DNA of 64,000 nt, taken from Epiperipatus broadwayi (Eukaryota > Onychophora > Udeonychophora > Euonychophora > Peripatidae). This document shows positions 34,501 to 48,499 of the stretch, one piece after another; the first letter of the stretch is position 1; each line of letters begins with the position of its first letter. The translations under genes and the position numbers were made by a program. The DNA is taken from NCBI GenBank assembly GCA_028023455.1, contig JAQFVV010006711.1, forward strand, positions 310,001 to 374,000, read 5' to 3'. The notes under the pieces are model-generated. The model did not search any database. It was not told the DNA's origin and saw nothing but the letters and a program-made list of their open reading frames with translations.

Positions 34501-35665
34501 TATAAGGACCGTAACCACTGTAAATGTGTAAATATTTTTTTATTATTATATTCATATTATTTTAAGTCTAGTTATTCATTTCTCTCTCTCTTATTCCAAA
34601 CATAGTTAAACACTGCTGTGTTGAATTGTCATGTTTTCTTTTTCTGAACTGGAATAGATAAATGGATAGATTAATATCTTAGAAATCTAGGCAAGGATTT
34701 CAATCCAACCTATAGATGTTTCTCATTTTAGAGATGACGCCCTAACCTGAAGTATGACAAATCTATAATGTCAAAGGATAGATTGACATGTTTGATGGGA
34801 ATGATGGTCAGGAAATATGGCTGGATAGTTAGTATATTCAGTCTAAAGATAGTCAATGTAGTTATTCCTAACACTCATTAACCCCAAGGGTTAAGTTCTC
34901 ATACATTCTAATATAGAATTATATAAATTTAAAAAAAATGGGGAATAAAAACTTAGGCCCATTTCATTTGTTACTCTTAAACATGAAACTTCAATAAATT
35001 TGCCTCAATTAAAGTTTGAGGGCTATGATAAATGTTTCAATAGTAAAACAAGAACTGTTCTTTATTCTAATACCATCTATAATAAGCTTGAATAGTAATT
35101 TATTAGTCATGCATTTAAATACTCAGACTGTTTTCAGCATTTTTTTTTATCAACAAGAAATTGGTATTTAAAACAGGAAGTAATGCAGTTATGCATCCAG
35201 CAAATATCTTTAACTCCATTTTATTAATAAAGAATTGCTCTTGCTTATTAATTATTATTTGAGTTAAAGAATCAAGGGATTTATAATTATTAACATTTCT
35301 GGCCAAGGAAAAGAGATTGTTGCAGATAGAACAAAATTACTAAAATACATAATTACTGTTCCCATATTAATGTCAGCATAAATGTTCAAGCAAGTTGTTT
35401 TGGATTCAAAATTTCGTGATGTTTTTAATTTTAAACTCATGGCATGGATAATAAAATGGGTTAAAAGTGATTACTAGGATGAATAACTTCATTATTTCCA
35501 GTTTTGAAAACCAAATTGTTATTTATTGAAAAGATAAAAATCAGAAACTAGATTGGGAATGGAACTTAATTATACTAGCATCTCTTAATAACTGATTACT
35601 CAAACTTATAATAATCACCACTTGAGTAAAGAGCTGTTCTTGCTTTATTATATGTTTTATAAGCT
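31564..35665. other. Noncoding DNA with diverged local repeats
   Basis: No gene recognised. 31990-32190 holds three diverged copies of a unit with AxAAAGCACAxAA followed by a GGTGGC/TGGCTGCC block, about 70 bp apart. 32500-32770 and 33120-33250 share a second diverged repeat (GGGGA, TCTACTGTAATAGAAT / TCTTCTGTAATAGAAT, then GTAAAATTGTTT). C12 at 33039-33050 and G9 at 33110-33118 lie between. Minus-strand frames at 32329-32626 have no family motif. Confidence 0.5.
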
Positions 35666-35683
35666 AAAGAATTAAAAGACTTG

Positions 35684-35793
35684 TCAAGCGTTGTTAGCCG
35701 AGAGGTCATCGCACCCGCCTTGCAAGCAAGTAGTTGGTTGCAGATGGGTGTGAGTTCGCGTCCTGGCCGATGCTATGACATATGAAGAAAAAA
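35684..35793 (+). mobile_element. tRNA-derived SINE with 18-bp TSD
   Basis: The perfect direct repeat AAAGAATTAAAAGACTTG at 35666-35683 and 35794-35811 brackets a 110-bp element. It begins TCAAGCGTTGTTAGCCGAGAGG (A-box-like block TAGCCGAGAGGTC), contains a B-box-like GTGAGTTCGCGTCC, then GCCGATGCTATGAC, and ends in an A-rich tail. The exact duplication shows a fairly recent LINE-mediated insertion. Not a functional tRNA gene: the cloverleaf is incomplete and there is an insertion in the middle. Confidence 0.9.
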
Positions 35794-37298
35794 AAAGAAT
35801 TAAAAGACTTGAAGAATGGGAACTTAATCACACTATCATCTCTTAATAACTGGTTTTATCATATCCTGTGTAAGCTAATCAATTAAATAATTTGTTAATT
35901 ATGTGTATACAAAACAATATAATTGTTTTATTAAGATCTCAATTTATATTTTACATCAATTCAATTAAAAATAAAATAATTATAAATATTTGTGTGAATC
36001 ATATATATTGTAACCTTTGGCTTTGCCAATAAAGCTGATATTTTATTTATTTAGGATATTTAATAATAATATAATTAATAATAATAATACATTTATGAGG
36101 AAATTTTCTTTAAGTTAAACTATCTTTGCAAATCATATTTATTAAGATTAAATATGAATATGCAAATCTAAATAGTAAATTATTTAAAGTACTTCTGTCA
36201 TAAATAAATATTATTGTATTTTATTTTATTGTTTTGTCCAAATATTTTAAACTTATGATTAAAATAGATTTTAATAATTCAAATCCAAAAGTTAAGCTAA
36301 TATGAGCTTTTTAATATTAGAGAAGTTTAGATTATTTTAATATAATTTAATGTTAGAAGTTTATGTGTGATTGTCATAAGTATTTTATTTAAACTACTTC
36401 TTAACAATAATCAATCCATTTATTAAATTAGTATTATTAAAATTGAGTTTAGAGATTAAACTGAATTAGTTGATTTGAAAAATAGATAATTAGTTTGGTG
36501 TTATTTGAAAGAAAGAGTTAAATTAGTTAGTTTAAAAGATATGGGATAATTTCTAAATGAGTGTGCATACATTAGTAATTTTAATTTTTATCTATTAATA
36601 GAATATTTCTTTATTTTACAATATTTAATATTACTCTAGAATGTTCTTATTTAGTTAAAAAATGAAATGTAATATTGGTGAACCTCTAAATTTGTTCATT
36701 AATATAATTTAAAAGAATTTAAAGAAGTTAATAAAATAATTATTATGTAATATTTATTTTATTTTTTTATTCTATTTTAACAATATAATTTCTTAATTAG
36801 TTTGTATCTTCAGTAATTATTAACATTCCTAGACTATCACACATTTGACAGATTATCTAGTAAATATTTAAATTATTACTATTTTAGATTCAGACCATAG
36901 ATACTAATTAACTGTTAATTTGAAGGTTAAAAAATTAAGAGGAAAGGATGTTGCCTGTCAACCAAAATGATTGATACTAGCAAGCTATAAAAGGTTCACA
37001 TGTGTTAATGATTTTTTTTTGTCTATCATCTTGGTAAGAACTACCAGAAGAAGTTTAAAACTTTAATAAGAAAGTAAAAGTATAATTTTTTTTTTAAAAA
37101 AAAGTTTAATTTCATTTTTACATCCTACTTTATATCATACTTTTATCACAAATCATTTCAATTTCTTATTTTAGAGTAAATTTACTGGAAGTTTATCATA
37201 ATATTAACTATAACAGATTAAGTATTCTTTTATAACTCGTTAAGATAATAATAATTGTCAGAAACTTTCAAAATGTTTTGCTATTTATTTAAATGGTT

Positions 37299-37358
37299 CA
37301 TCTTGGATAAATTTACTTAAAGAAATTACATCTTGGATAAATTTACTTAAAGGAATGT
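37299..37358. repeat. 30-bp tandem duplication
   Basis: Two head-to-tail copies of a 30-bp unit starting CATCTTGGATAAAT, nearly identical. A recent local slippage or duplication event. Confidence 0.85.
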
Positions 37359-40300
37359 ATGATTTAGGAAAAAGAAAACCATTTGTTTTAGAGACTAATG
37401 ACATTTATTATCATTACTAACTAATTGCCATTTATTGTCTTGATTAAAAAAACACTTGATAAATCAATTTATGCTCTTAAGAAGTTAGTTCAAATGAAAG
37501 TATTTAACCTTTTTGCCTTATGAAATTCTATGTTTAGAATATTAGCAAGTTACATGTACATACTAAATGCTATTAATTTTGACAGAAATTAGAATTATAG
37601 AATTTTTCTTTGGAAACTGCTATATTTAAATATTTCTTTAAATCTGCTTTAATTTGGAGAAAAAAGTTATGACCAAACCACTATATTGAATATCTTGCTT
37701 GGAAAACTTGCTGAAATTGGAAAGGAAAAATGTGTGATTAATTGTTATATTTATATAATTACCTACCAGAGAAATGCTGTGAGAAGTGTTGAAAACTGTT
37801 CTGACAATTATATGTTGATGATTCATGAAATAATTGCTGTTCATTTATTAACATTTTTTGTGTGTGTACATTTATGAAATCTTTATAAAAAAAATATTTA
37901 AAAAAATGTTAATGCATATGCACCTTTTCAAATTATGTTGACTGCGTTTGGAGAAACATACTTGTTAAATTTATTTGCTATCAAACCAGAAGCTTTTCAA
38001 GACTAAGAACTTTAATATTTTATATTTTTATAACAAAAAAAAAAAAGGTTTTGATAAAATTTTATGCTTTAGGCTTAAGTAATACATTTATAACTTATTA
38101 TTATTAAATACTATTTTAAAATATTAATTTTTTTAATATTTTACATGTTATGGTCTATAGCTGACAGAGATTTACTTATTATTATTCATGATACTATATA
38201 TTATATAATGATTTGGTATTAAGTTATTTTAAAGAGTATTGCTTTGTCCTTTATTATGAGAAGTATATTTTATAATGAATGCTTATATGTTTATGAAAGA
38301 TAATGTATATTTCTTGTCCTTTTAATTGCTTAAGGCTACATTTATTCAGTCATATTTGACAACTATATTATTACTTTATCCGTTTATGCATCAATTTGAT
38401 ATTAGATTTATTGAAAGTTTAGAATTAATTCCTCTCTTGTATATTTGATATCTGTTATCTGACCATTGTACATTTCCAATGTTTGTAAATTTATTTCCAC
38501 CTTGATGATTTGGAAATAGAGCTTGGCTCTCTCATTGCTGCTATTGGAATATTTTAGATATAAGGAGATAGAGAATTACTCTCTTCAGTATTATTGATAT
38601 TTTTCTCATGTTTTATGATTGTAAAACACTTTAGTAATGGCAGTATTTTTTTTAGTGTTCCTAGTATTTGTGGGGTTTACCCCCATTTTATTCTATATGT
38701 TTAGAGACAAGAATCCTAACATATTTTTTTGCCTTCAAAAAGTAGGCATGTATTTGGGTTCATGCCATCACTAGGTTCATTGCTTTATTTAACTTTTCCT
38801 TTTGGAAGTATCTTCTTTATATTGTATTTACCACCATGTATGGTATAGTGTATATTTTTAGCATATTGGCAATTGATAGGTTTGTTATTTTGAAGTGTAT
38901 CATCCTTTCTTCAGGAGCATTTTTAATTCCCTAAGTGTAGATTGAGAGTTTTTGATGAATAAATCTTTTTTGCTGTGTTTTTCCAGCACTACATGAGGTA
39001 AAACCAATAATGATTTATTCAAAATTATAAATTTATATTCTTTAACCTAGATAAGCAATATGCATCATCATCATCATCCAGAAGCAAGTCATCACTGGAT
39101 TGGTAAGATCTAAATATTCAGGTTTACTCATTGTTGGAACAATAGCATAGAGTGTATAAGTGTATATGTGTAAGCTCGAAGAATAATTTGAAGATTTAAT
39201 ACAACTTCAGCAATTAAAAGGCCATGGAATTGATAAGTAATACATAAATAAGGGAAAGCTGTAGTTTATAAAATTGTAGAATTGTTTTAGGACATATATT
39301 TTATGCAAGAAGATATTAAGCTTGTGCCGTAAATTTGTTTATAATTTAATAAAATTCTATCACTTTAATGACACAAAATATTTTAGTGGTAATAGTGATA
39401 ATAACTATTTAACGTCAAGGATGAAAATTTCTTGTAATAATCTCTTATTTATAAAATGTACTTGTCCATCTAAAACCATCATAGGTCATGGGTATTTAAT
39501 TTAGCTATTTAATTTATTAATTTTTCCATTTAATTTATTAATTTTAAATAAATTAAATTGTAAAAGTAATCTCTTAAAAGCAACTTTATTAGACTATTGT
39601 AACGGTGTTTTGAAAATTTTGTAACAGACCTCCCATGGTATTCATGTTTAAAAATTTGTTTATTATAAAATAAGTGTTACTTTTGTTGTTAAGTCTTGTG
39701 TCGTATATCTAATGATGTCTTGGTATTCGCCAATCAATATCTAAACATTGTGTAATTTATAATGCAAATATTTTCATGCTATTTATTCAAACTATAGTCA
39801 TATAAGTGGAAATATTAAACTATTTAATGATGACGATTTTACAGATATGAAGAATGCATTTGAAATAAAATATTCTTAATTTTATTCTATTTGATCACTG
39901 TAATTTAAACTGCAATTTATTTAAATAAGACTGCTTTTATAGTCAATCATGGTCTCTTTTCATTTAATGAAATTCATTATGTTGTTGATGAATATTTTGG
40001 GTGGTCATAAAATCCTTTTCCATTCTTGGTATTCAAATGCTATCCTAGAAGATGATTATATTATTCCACATTTAGAGTTTTATGCATTTTTGCTTTAATT
40101 AAAATTTTTTATTATTGTTATTGTTATATAGTAGATATACATTAACTTGTAGATTAAGTGTATATCTTCTCATGTTTATCATTGGGATATCTTTCATTTT
40201 ATTAACAATATATCCATAAAGCAAAATATTGAGAAACCTTAGAATTAAAATATAATACAATAAACCCTGAGACCATAATATCATTGTTCTATAAAATGAG

Positions 40301-43300
40301 AACTTATATTTATTGCTAAAGAAAAATTAAAGTGGCATAAACAAATCAATGATGTTTTATTAAAATATGGATCTGATCATGACAATAAAATGATAAGTAG
40401 GGAGTTGGAGGTGTAAGATTATATTGGAGAGAGATAATGAAAGAAATTTTATTATATGTAATGAAATTATTGTACCCTTGTTACTTTGTGATGTGTGCTA
40501 TAAATATTATGAGCTTTCAAAGTTTTTCAAGAGTCAGTTGATATTTCTTCTCCTCTTAAAATTTTATTCATTTATACTTTATAATGTTTAATTATTATTA
40601 TTGTCATTATTATTATTGTAGCTATCTTTATTGTTAGCATAAATTGTAGTAACAAAGAACCTTGAGCTTCGCCTGATTTTTTATTCACCACAATTCATAA
40701 TTTACACTTTGATCCCTACTTATGTCCAGTTTTCCCCAGTACAATATATAGTTTTAAAATTTGTGTGAGCTTATAATAAAGATATGTAAGAGTTTATTAT
40801 ATATGGGTTTGTTAATATTTTTCAGTCTAGATAAATGAACGTTTTTAAATTTAAATGATTGTATTACAATTATATATACATATAAAAAGTTATACACATG
40901 TTATTTCTAGAAGTAATATAGAATTGATTGTAATAATAATAATTATACAAGTATATCATTTAACTTAATACATATGTTGATTGCTGAAACATTTTGTTTG
41001 ATAGTGCATTTTATTAATTAAGACGGAATAATTTTACTAGGTGTAGTCATTATTTCCTTAAAATAGAAAATTTTTATTTGTTAATATTTTATATATATTG
41101 TGCCCTTTTGTATGGGTCACCATGAATTGTTATATCAATTTATTAAAAATTTTAAATTTAAGGTATATTTAGCTATATGATGTTGATTTTATTTATGATA
41201 ATCTTTCAAAAGTTTAATTAAAGTAATCTATGAATATTTGATATGTGAAATTGTGCTAATGTTTGAGAGAGACGTTTCAATAAAAGATGATAATATTATA
41301 TGGTTGGGAAAACTGGCCATGATCAATACTGCATTAATAAGTTTTATAAATAAATGTTTAAAGCTAAAAGTTAAAAAGATAAGTTAAAATTAAATGCATA
41401 TATTTATTGTTGATAAAGATTAATATTTAATAAGTGAATATAAATATTTTAATTATTAATAGTATATAATAGAAGATTAATATTTGATTTTAATAATATC
41501 GAATTATTATTTTAAAGTTGTTATAATATATTATTTATTTTAAAAATATTTATTTTTAAAATTAAATTGTTAGTTTATTTTTAGATAATTACAAGCGTTT
41601 GTATCTGTGTTGTAAAACAGATGATAGATAGACATATGTACACACATGCTTGTAAGTTTTATAGTAAAGTTGCAAAACTGTTCTAAAATTCTATTATAAA
41701 ATTTATAAATATTATATTGGCTATCACGAGATAAAAATAAAGATAATTAATGTGAAATATTAAATCTGATTTTTAAAATACTGTTTAAAAAAACGTAACG
41801 TATAAAAATAGACTTAGTTTGTTTAAAAAATAGTCTTATAAAAGTTAAAAGTGAAATAAAGTAAAAAATATATTTTAAAAAAATGTTTAATGGATTTAAA
41901 TAAATGATAAAGATCCATTTAAGAATTTAATAATGTAATAAATAATAAATATTAAATAAGTCATTATTTATTTTTAATTCTGTATTGTTGGTAAAATATG
42001 TAAATAGGCTAGCAAGGTGATTGTTTAATTTACCAATCAAGTGGGGAATGTATTCCAGTATAAAACCAAGGTTCAATTGTTCAGGGGGGATTATGATTAT
42101 GATTTCTTTTAAGTGAAGTGTGCTATTAGATATAGCTAAGTAAAATTATAGACGCTCTCGTAATCATTTTAAAATTATAAGAGAGTAGTTTTAAATAATT
42201 TATAAAAAGTTTTACCGTTAAATATGCAGTGCTAATTTATTTATAATTCCCTATTGATCGTCTCTATCGAAGCTCAATTTACTATCAAATAATCAGGAAA
42301 GCATCGTATAAGGATAAAATGTATTGGAGACTTTATACTAAAAAATATAACAAACGCTGGATTAACTAGGAGAATTACTAGTTGGATAAAAGTAATATAT
42401 TGGACATTATATGAATTTAAAAGTTGATTATAATTAATTTTTATAAAAAAATATTTAAAGAAAGATAAATACTTCTTTATGAAGAAAGTATTTTTAAATT
42501 ACAAATTTAAGTATATATCTTGGTAAAGATATGGTAATTAATAGTAATTGTAGAATTACTTGCCTTGTTAAGTCTTTGTGGTTTAAAAGACTAGATTTCG
42601 ATAGTTTTAAAAGGCAAATAAATCGGAAGTTTAATTGGCAAAGAAATACCTGTAAATAAAATATTATATAGTAAAGTCTGGACGCTGGTCGTACAGAAGA
42701 ATTTAGAAATTAATCTTACCTAAATATTTGTTAAAGAATGCGCAAATAAGTATACGTGGATATCCAAGTCAATTTATAATAATTAAATAAGAACATTATA
42801 AACTATTGACTAATCCTAGAAATAATAACTTTTAAATAATTTTTCTTTAAAGAAATGAATCCGGATCCTATAAACTATTTTAATTATTATTTTGTTTCTT
42901 ATGGTGGAACTTATTCTATTTTATTTAAAAAAAAAAAAAAAACGTTTTCATTTATTTCATAAAAACTGTTTAAACACGTGATGTACCGGAAAAGGAAGTA
43001 ATGTTGGTAAAAGTTTGTGCCTAGGAAAAAAAGAACAATTATAGGTGGAAAGAAGACACCGTTGGATTTTATGTAACATCTTTTGTTTTTCTTAACTAAC
43101 ATAGATATTTAATTATTTATTGATCTATTAAAGATAAGAGAGGTACATTTTTTTAAAAAGTAACTAAATATTAATATAAAACTTAATTTCATAAAGTTTA
43201 TTTTTATATAATTATACAACACGTAATATTTTAAAGAATAATTGTTGAGTATAAATGAAATTATTTTGTAAAACTGTAATCCTGGAGGACATCGTGTGGT

Positions 43301-45106
43301 GGATTATAAATTGGAGTATCATTTATGGTAAAAAATTATATAATAGTAATAATTTGATGTATTTTGCTTTGTTTTCTTTAGATCAACCAAATATAATTTG
43401 ATTGTTGAATGAATGTATAAATATTTAAAGAATATACACACATAATATTAGTAATAACAGTTTTATTTTAATATGCATACTTTAAATTTATGATATAAAT
43501 TTATTACAACGTAATAAGAGAAATCCAGAAATAATTATATGATTCTTTCGTGAATAAGTTTTAATATTTCTGTTACAATATTAGGAATTTGATTTATTAT
43601 ATTAGTATGAGTTATTTATATTTATTTTCAAGTTAGTAAGAGGTTAAAATATTTATATTTTATTTTTATTAGATAAGTTAAATTAATTTTATATAGAAAT
43701 TTATATTTTGATTGAAGGGTTTATCGTATATAGATGATGAGGTATAAGAGAGTTTGGATAGTCGTATATTTTTTTAAAAAATTGGTAAGCTATTACTGAA
43801 GTTAAATAAAGTTAAAATGATATTTGTAGATAGAATTTTATTAGGAAGGAATAGGAATAACAAGTAGAGAAGAGTAGTAGTTTAAATAGAAAAGAATCAT
43901 ATAATTTTATTTAATATAATACTTTATAAAATTTGAAATTGTTGAATAATTTTAAATATTATTTTAAGAAAAGAACATATATGTATTGCATATTTTGGTA
44001 AGACATACATTATGAAATTACATCAGAATGAAGTAAATAATTATATAATCAATAAATGTTGTTATATTATAAAGTTATATCAGTCTATACATTAGTTGAT
44101 ATGTGATTAATGCTAATAGTAAATGTAATATATACTAGTACATTATAATAGAAATAGCAATAATACTTAAGTGAAGTAGCATTTTAATTGTTAAAGTTTG
44201 TTTATTTTACATATGCTACATAAGTGATATTTTACATAAATGTCTTCTTTTGTACTAACTAATGGCAAATGAGATCCGATGTGATTTAAGTTCAGAAACT
44301 TAATTAAATGTTACTGATAAAACATTTAAGAAATGTATAGATTATCTATTTTGGATATGGAAATAGTAACAGTGTAAAATCTTGTATTATTATTATTTTC
44401 TTATTTTTTTTATTTTCTTTGGTTTCCACTTGTAATGTACATAATGTATATAAGTTGTTTATTAAAGTTGATGTAAATAAATTTGTTTAAGTTGTTTTAA
44501 AAGTGTGTCGAATTCATTATTTTACACCACAGCATTTGACAACAGATAATTTGAATAAACATAATATTTGCACAATATGAATTTATTAATATAATTTAAT
44601 ATAATTTCTTAATATAATTTATAGAAATTGATTGATATTAACATATAATATTATAATGGTCACAAAGTACTTATAATGCACAATATAAGAGTATAGTATT
44701 ATTTATTGCCACTGGTTATTAAATTATAAGATTTTAGTATATTTTAAAATTAAGATACTATATGAAAATGAAAGACATGTAGATGATTTACTTGTGTTCT
44801 TAATGATTAGTAGTATATTAAAATAGATAAGATTAATTTATACACTAGAGATTATTATTGTTAGTTATTATTATTATTATAAGTTAGGTGTAGTTAGGTT
44901 TGATATTAAATCCCTTATCATGCCTATCTGCAAGAAATATTATTACTTTAAGATAATTAAAAGAACCTGAGATTATTTAATTACATTTCCTTAATAAAAG
45001 ATTGAGATTTATTTATTATTATTGAAGTTAGTTAATTTTTATAAAAGACATAAGAGTGCTGTAAATGTAGTAATGAGATAATAAAGAGGTAATAGTATTC
45101 TTATGC

Positions 45107-45143
45107 CATTGAGACAATGTCTTGGGAAGACATTGGCTCAATG
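45107..45143. repeat. Compact 17-bp hairpin
   Basis: CATTGAGACAATGTCTT (45107-45123), loop GGG, then AAGACATTGGCTCAATG (45127-45143); 16 of 17 positions pair. Too short for a typical microRNA precursor. No gene context was seen. Confidence 0.75.
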
Positions 45144-46282
45144 TAAATTCAATTACCAGTTGTAACTTCACTTCATAGTCTCATGATTTTAATAAATACT
45201 TATTTAATTAGTACATGATATTGAACTATATTAATTTTGGTAAGTTATAATGAATCTGATAAGATATAGTATTATAAAAATATATTAATGATAGTTATAC
45301 ATATTTTAGCCGAGCATAACGATTTAATTGAGCTAGTCATATTTTAAGTTATATTATATATCGGGAAGTGAGGGTACAATATATATATATATATATATTA
45401 TGTAATAAAGTATTTTTCTCCATTTCTATAAGGTAAAGGAGTACTAACAAACTTGATATGTGATTAATGTTGATATATTATAAATTATATACATATGTTG
45501 TGAAAGATCTATCTGTAGTATGTGTGAAAAATGTTAATATTATTTAACAATGTATTGCTCTCACAAAATATTGTCTTGCATTAAATGATAGTATGGGTAA
45601 ATAAAAGACGTTTATCTATATTTGACTATACATATTTAATATTATAATTCTTGAATTATATAATTTATTATATCACTCTAAATATTGTAATTATTGCATT
45701 ATAGTTTTGATTTTAATTAATAAATCTGATTATAAATTTATTAATTTATTTTATGGTCCATAAAAAAATAAATTTATGAAAAGGGATCAATGTACATATA
45801 ATGTTTATGTTTCCTGTTTCTCATTGGATTAGTCATGAGTTTTTTAACAGTAAATTAGGTTTTACATATCTATATAGATTTATAGTTATTTATTAAGTGC
45901 AAAGCCTGGAGCATAGCTAACCTAAGTATATTAACTATACATATATTCACAAATATTTTTCAAAATTTATTTATATAAATGATAATTCATAAATATTTCA
46001 TTTTTATAATAATTATCTGACTATAAAACTTGATTAAATTTAAAATTTATATTTGAGGTTAAGTGAAATATATTTATTTCTAAAAAAAAAAAAAAAGATT
46101 AATGACTATTTATGCATGTATTAAAAGTTGATTTTTATTAAAGTGTGGATGCTAAAAAATAAGCATTGTAAATTTATGTAAAATATATATAAAATAAATT
46201 TTTTAATAATATATACATAAAAGCAAATTATATATATATGTTTATATTTAACTTATAAATCAATATCTGTATTCCAATTATA

Positions 46283-47215
46283 ATGAAAATATATATATAA
46301 TTCCACTAAACAATACAATAATTAATACAGTAAACAAAATTTTTTTAAAAAATATCAACTATAATTTAAATAGAAGTACTTTCAACAATCTAAGTTGTCA
46401 TTATCAACTATATTCAAATTCTATTACAAAAATAGTTATAAATGCATACAAAAACAATTACGTCATAAATCAATTTTCCCACAATTCATTAATTTTTATA
46501 TTAGCAGCTTGTCTATTTATTAAATGCTGCTTTACATATTTTATTAACATAACTTCCCTAATTTTATTATTATTTCTTTCAATACATATAATCTTAACTT
46601 TATTAAAATCAAAACCATAATTATTATGTAACATTATGATCAAAAAATACTGAAATAAATAATTCAAAAAATAGGTGTAGTATTTTAAATCAAAGTTGTG
46701 TGATATATAAATTGATTTGTTTGTGGAAAAGCATAGAATCTCGGTGTACATTGGAGAAGAGATCAAAGGAGCATTAATTGTTGTATAAACAAATACAAAA
46801 TCAAGACAAGTGAGTTTTAAAAATGATGATGTATCACCTTCAGTATTTTTTGATTATAATGTTACATGTAATTATGGTTTTGATTTTGATTTTAATAAAG
46901 TTAAGATTATAGTATTGAAAGAAATAATAATAAACATAAAATTAGGAAAGCTATGTTAATAAAATATGTAAAGCAGCATTTAATAAATAGACAAGCTGCT
47001 AATATAAAAATTAATGAATTGTGGAAAATTGATTTATGACGTAATTGTTTTTGTATACATTTATAACAATTTTTGTTATAGAATTTGAATATAGTTGATA
47101 ACGACAATTTAGATTGTTGAAAGTACTTCTATTTAAATTATAGTTGATATTTTTTTTAAAAAAATTGTTTACTGTATTAATTATTGTATTGTTTTGTGGA
47201 ATTATATATTTATAG
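46283..47215. mobile_element. Head-to-head pair of PLE 3' ends
   Basis: Arms 46283-46655 and 46831-47215 are reverse complements with few differences, separated by 175 bp. Both encode, outward from the centre, the C-terminal end of a Penelope-like GIY-YIG protein. The minus copy reads NNYGFDFNKVKIICIERN then REVMLIKYVKQHLINRQAA and stops after NELWEN. The plus copy has a 1-nt loss at the KIICIE position (about 46910) and a 6-nt insertion shortly after. Both are strongly 5' truncated. The outer parts of the arms are the 3' untranslated region. Confidence 0.7.
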
Positions 47216-47457
47216 ATAGTATATTTGTATTTTCTAAAGAATCTCTTTGCAGTGAATATTGTAATCAAGCTATAAAATGCTTGTCTGTTGTCTGTTTTTT
47301 TTTTTATTTGTTTTTGTTTGATTGCTTTCCATTTAATCTTTAAAAAAAAAAAAAATCTAATTAGTTGTAATGTTGATAAAATTTATTTTAAAACAATGAT
47401 TGTTATAAGATGTGATGTACACACATATAATTCATGTATAACTTTTTTTTATTTCAG

Positions 47458-47670
47458 TTGATTACATCTTTAGGACTTGCTGTCTTCAATGCATTAGATT
47501 ATGGCTTTACACAAGAAGAAGAGAGGAATTTGAGTCAACCATTAGAAGAATTAATTGATAAAATGACATCAGCCGATGAAGAAAATAGTTCTTTATATAA
47601 AGATGAGGGAATTGAAGATATCCCTGATGAGTGTCAGTGTAGTAGTTTTCTTTTGGAGCATATTAGCCAG
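47458..47670 (+). CDS. SPIRE-type actin nucleator, internal exon (KIND domain)
   Basis: 213 bp, 71 codons, phase 0 at both ends. The acceptor is a T-rich tract ending ATTTCAG at 47457; the donor is GTAGGT at 47671. The peptide LITSLGLAVFNALDYGF, then EERNLSQPLEELIDKMTS, an acidic stretch DEGIEDIPDE and a C-terminal LLEHISQ match the KIND domain of SPIRE proteins (the ALDYG, EER.LS..LE.LID.MT and acidic DEG hallmarks). SPIRE nucleates actin filaments with tandem WH2 motifs and cooperates with formins, which bind the KIND domain, in vesicle transport (family knowledge). The WH2-coding exons and the first KIND exon are not in view. I leave the symbol blank because paralogue and species are unknown. 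Confidence 0.88.
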
Positions 47671-48034
47671 GTAGGTATATACATCTTCAATTTTTTTTTT
47701 TTTTGAAGTTTAAACTGTAGAAACGTTTTTTAATATATTATCACATCTAAATATATAAAAATAAAATTTTTTAAAAGTATTTAAAAATATCTAAAAATAC
47801 TTTTTCATATATAAAATTTTAATACTGTAATACAAATTGAAATTGACTTGATTGTAGAAATATTAGTGTACAATGTGGTAAGTTAAAAAAATCATCTAAT
47901 GATATATATTAGTCATCCCAAAATGTATATGGAAGTTTAAATAATTTGTTATAGTCTTTATAACTAATTAATTAATTTCACCCTTGTTTAATCTAAAAGG
48001 CTTAAACTTTATGATGTACTTGTAAATATTAATC

Positions 48035-48330
48035 ATTAGAAACCAGTTACCACCTAAACATACCAATATAGATAGTAATCAATATTTCTCACTGTTGTCA
48101 AGGCAATATCTCTCCTTTTAATAATAAGAGTGGAAATCCACTCTTACTAATCAATATTTCAATCTCTGTGATCAAATTGCAATCTTTAAGTGTCCATATA
48201 TATTCATTGGACCATTAGTAATAGTGGATTTCCACTCTTATTATTAAAAAGAGAGAGGCTGCCTTGACAGCAATGAGAAATATTGATTACTATCTATATT
48301 GGTATGTTTAGGTGGTGACTGGTTTCTAAT
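48035..48330. repeat. Foldback element with ~108-bp arms
   Basis: Arms 48035-48142 and 48222-48330 are imperfect reverse complements (outer ends ATTAGAAACCAGT and ACTGGTTTCTAAT). The inner part of the left arm holds a perfect mini-hairpin AGAGTGGA-AA-TCCACTCT at 48127-48144. It looks like a MITE or foldback element; superfamily unknown. No target duplication was established. Confidence 0.75.
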
Positions 48331-48499
48331 GGTTACATATTATCCCATTTAGCTTTAAGCATTATTTCACTTACTATTTAAATAATACCTGAGCAATTTA
48401 AAAGTATTGCAGTTTGTAATGTTATAATTGACTATTTATTAGTCTTCTTTACATGGACATGTTTATTCCATGTTTAAAGAGGTTTATTTAAACTTCATT

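Larger units (their letters stand above)
35812..46282. other. 10 kb of AT-rich noncoding DNA
   Basis: No gene or transposon recognised on either strand. If the SPIRE-like gene has its first exon to the left, this could be intron. Notable small structures are a 30-bp tandem duplication at 37299-37358 (CATCTTGGATAAATTTACTT unit) and a compact hairpin at 45107-45143. Confidence 0.5.

Noticed and set aside
35684-35793. Possible functional tRNA gene
   Set aside because: A- and B-box-like blocks exist, but the cloverleaf is incomplete and exact target duplications plus an A-rich tail show a SINE.
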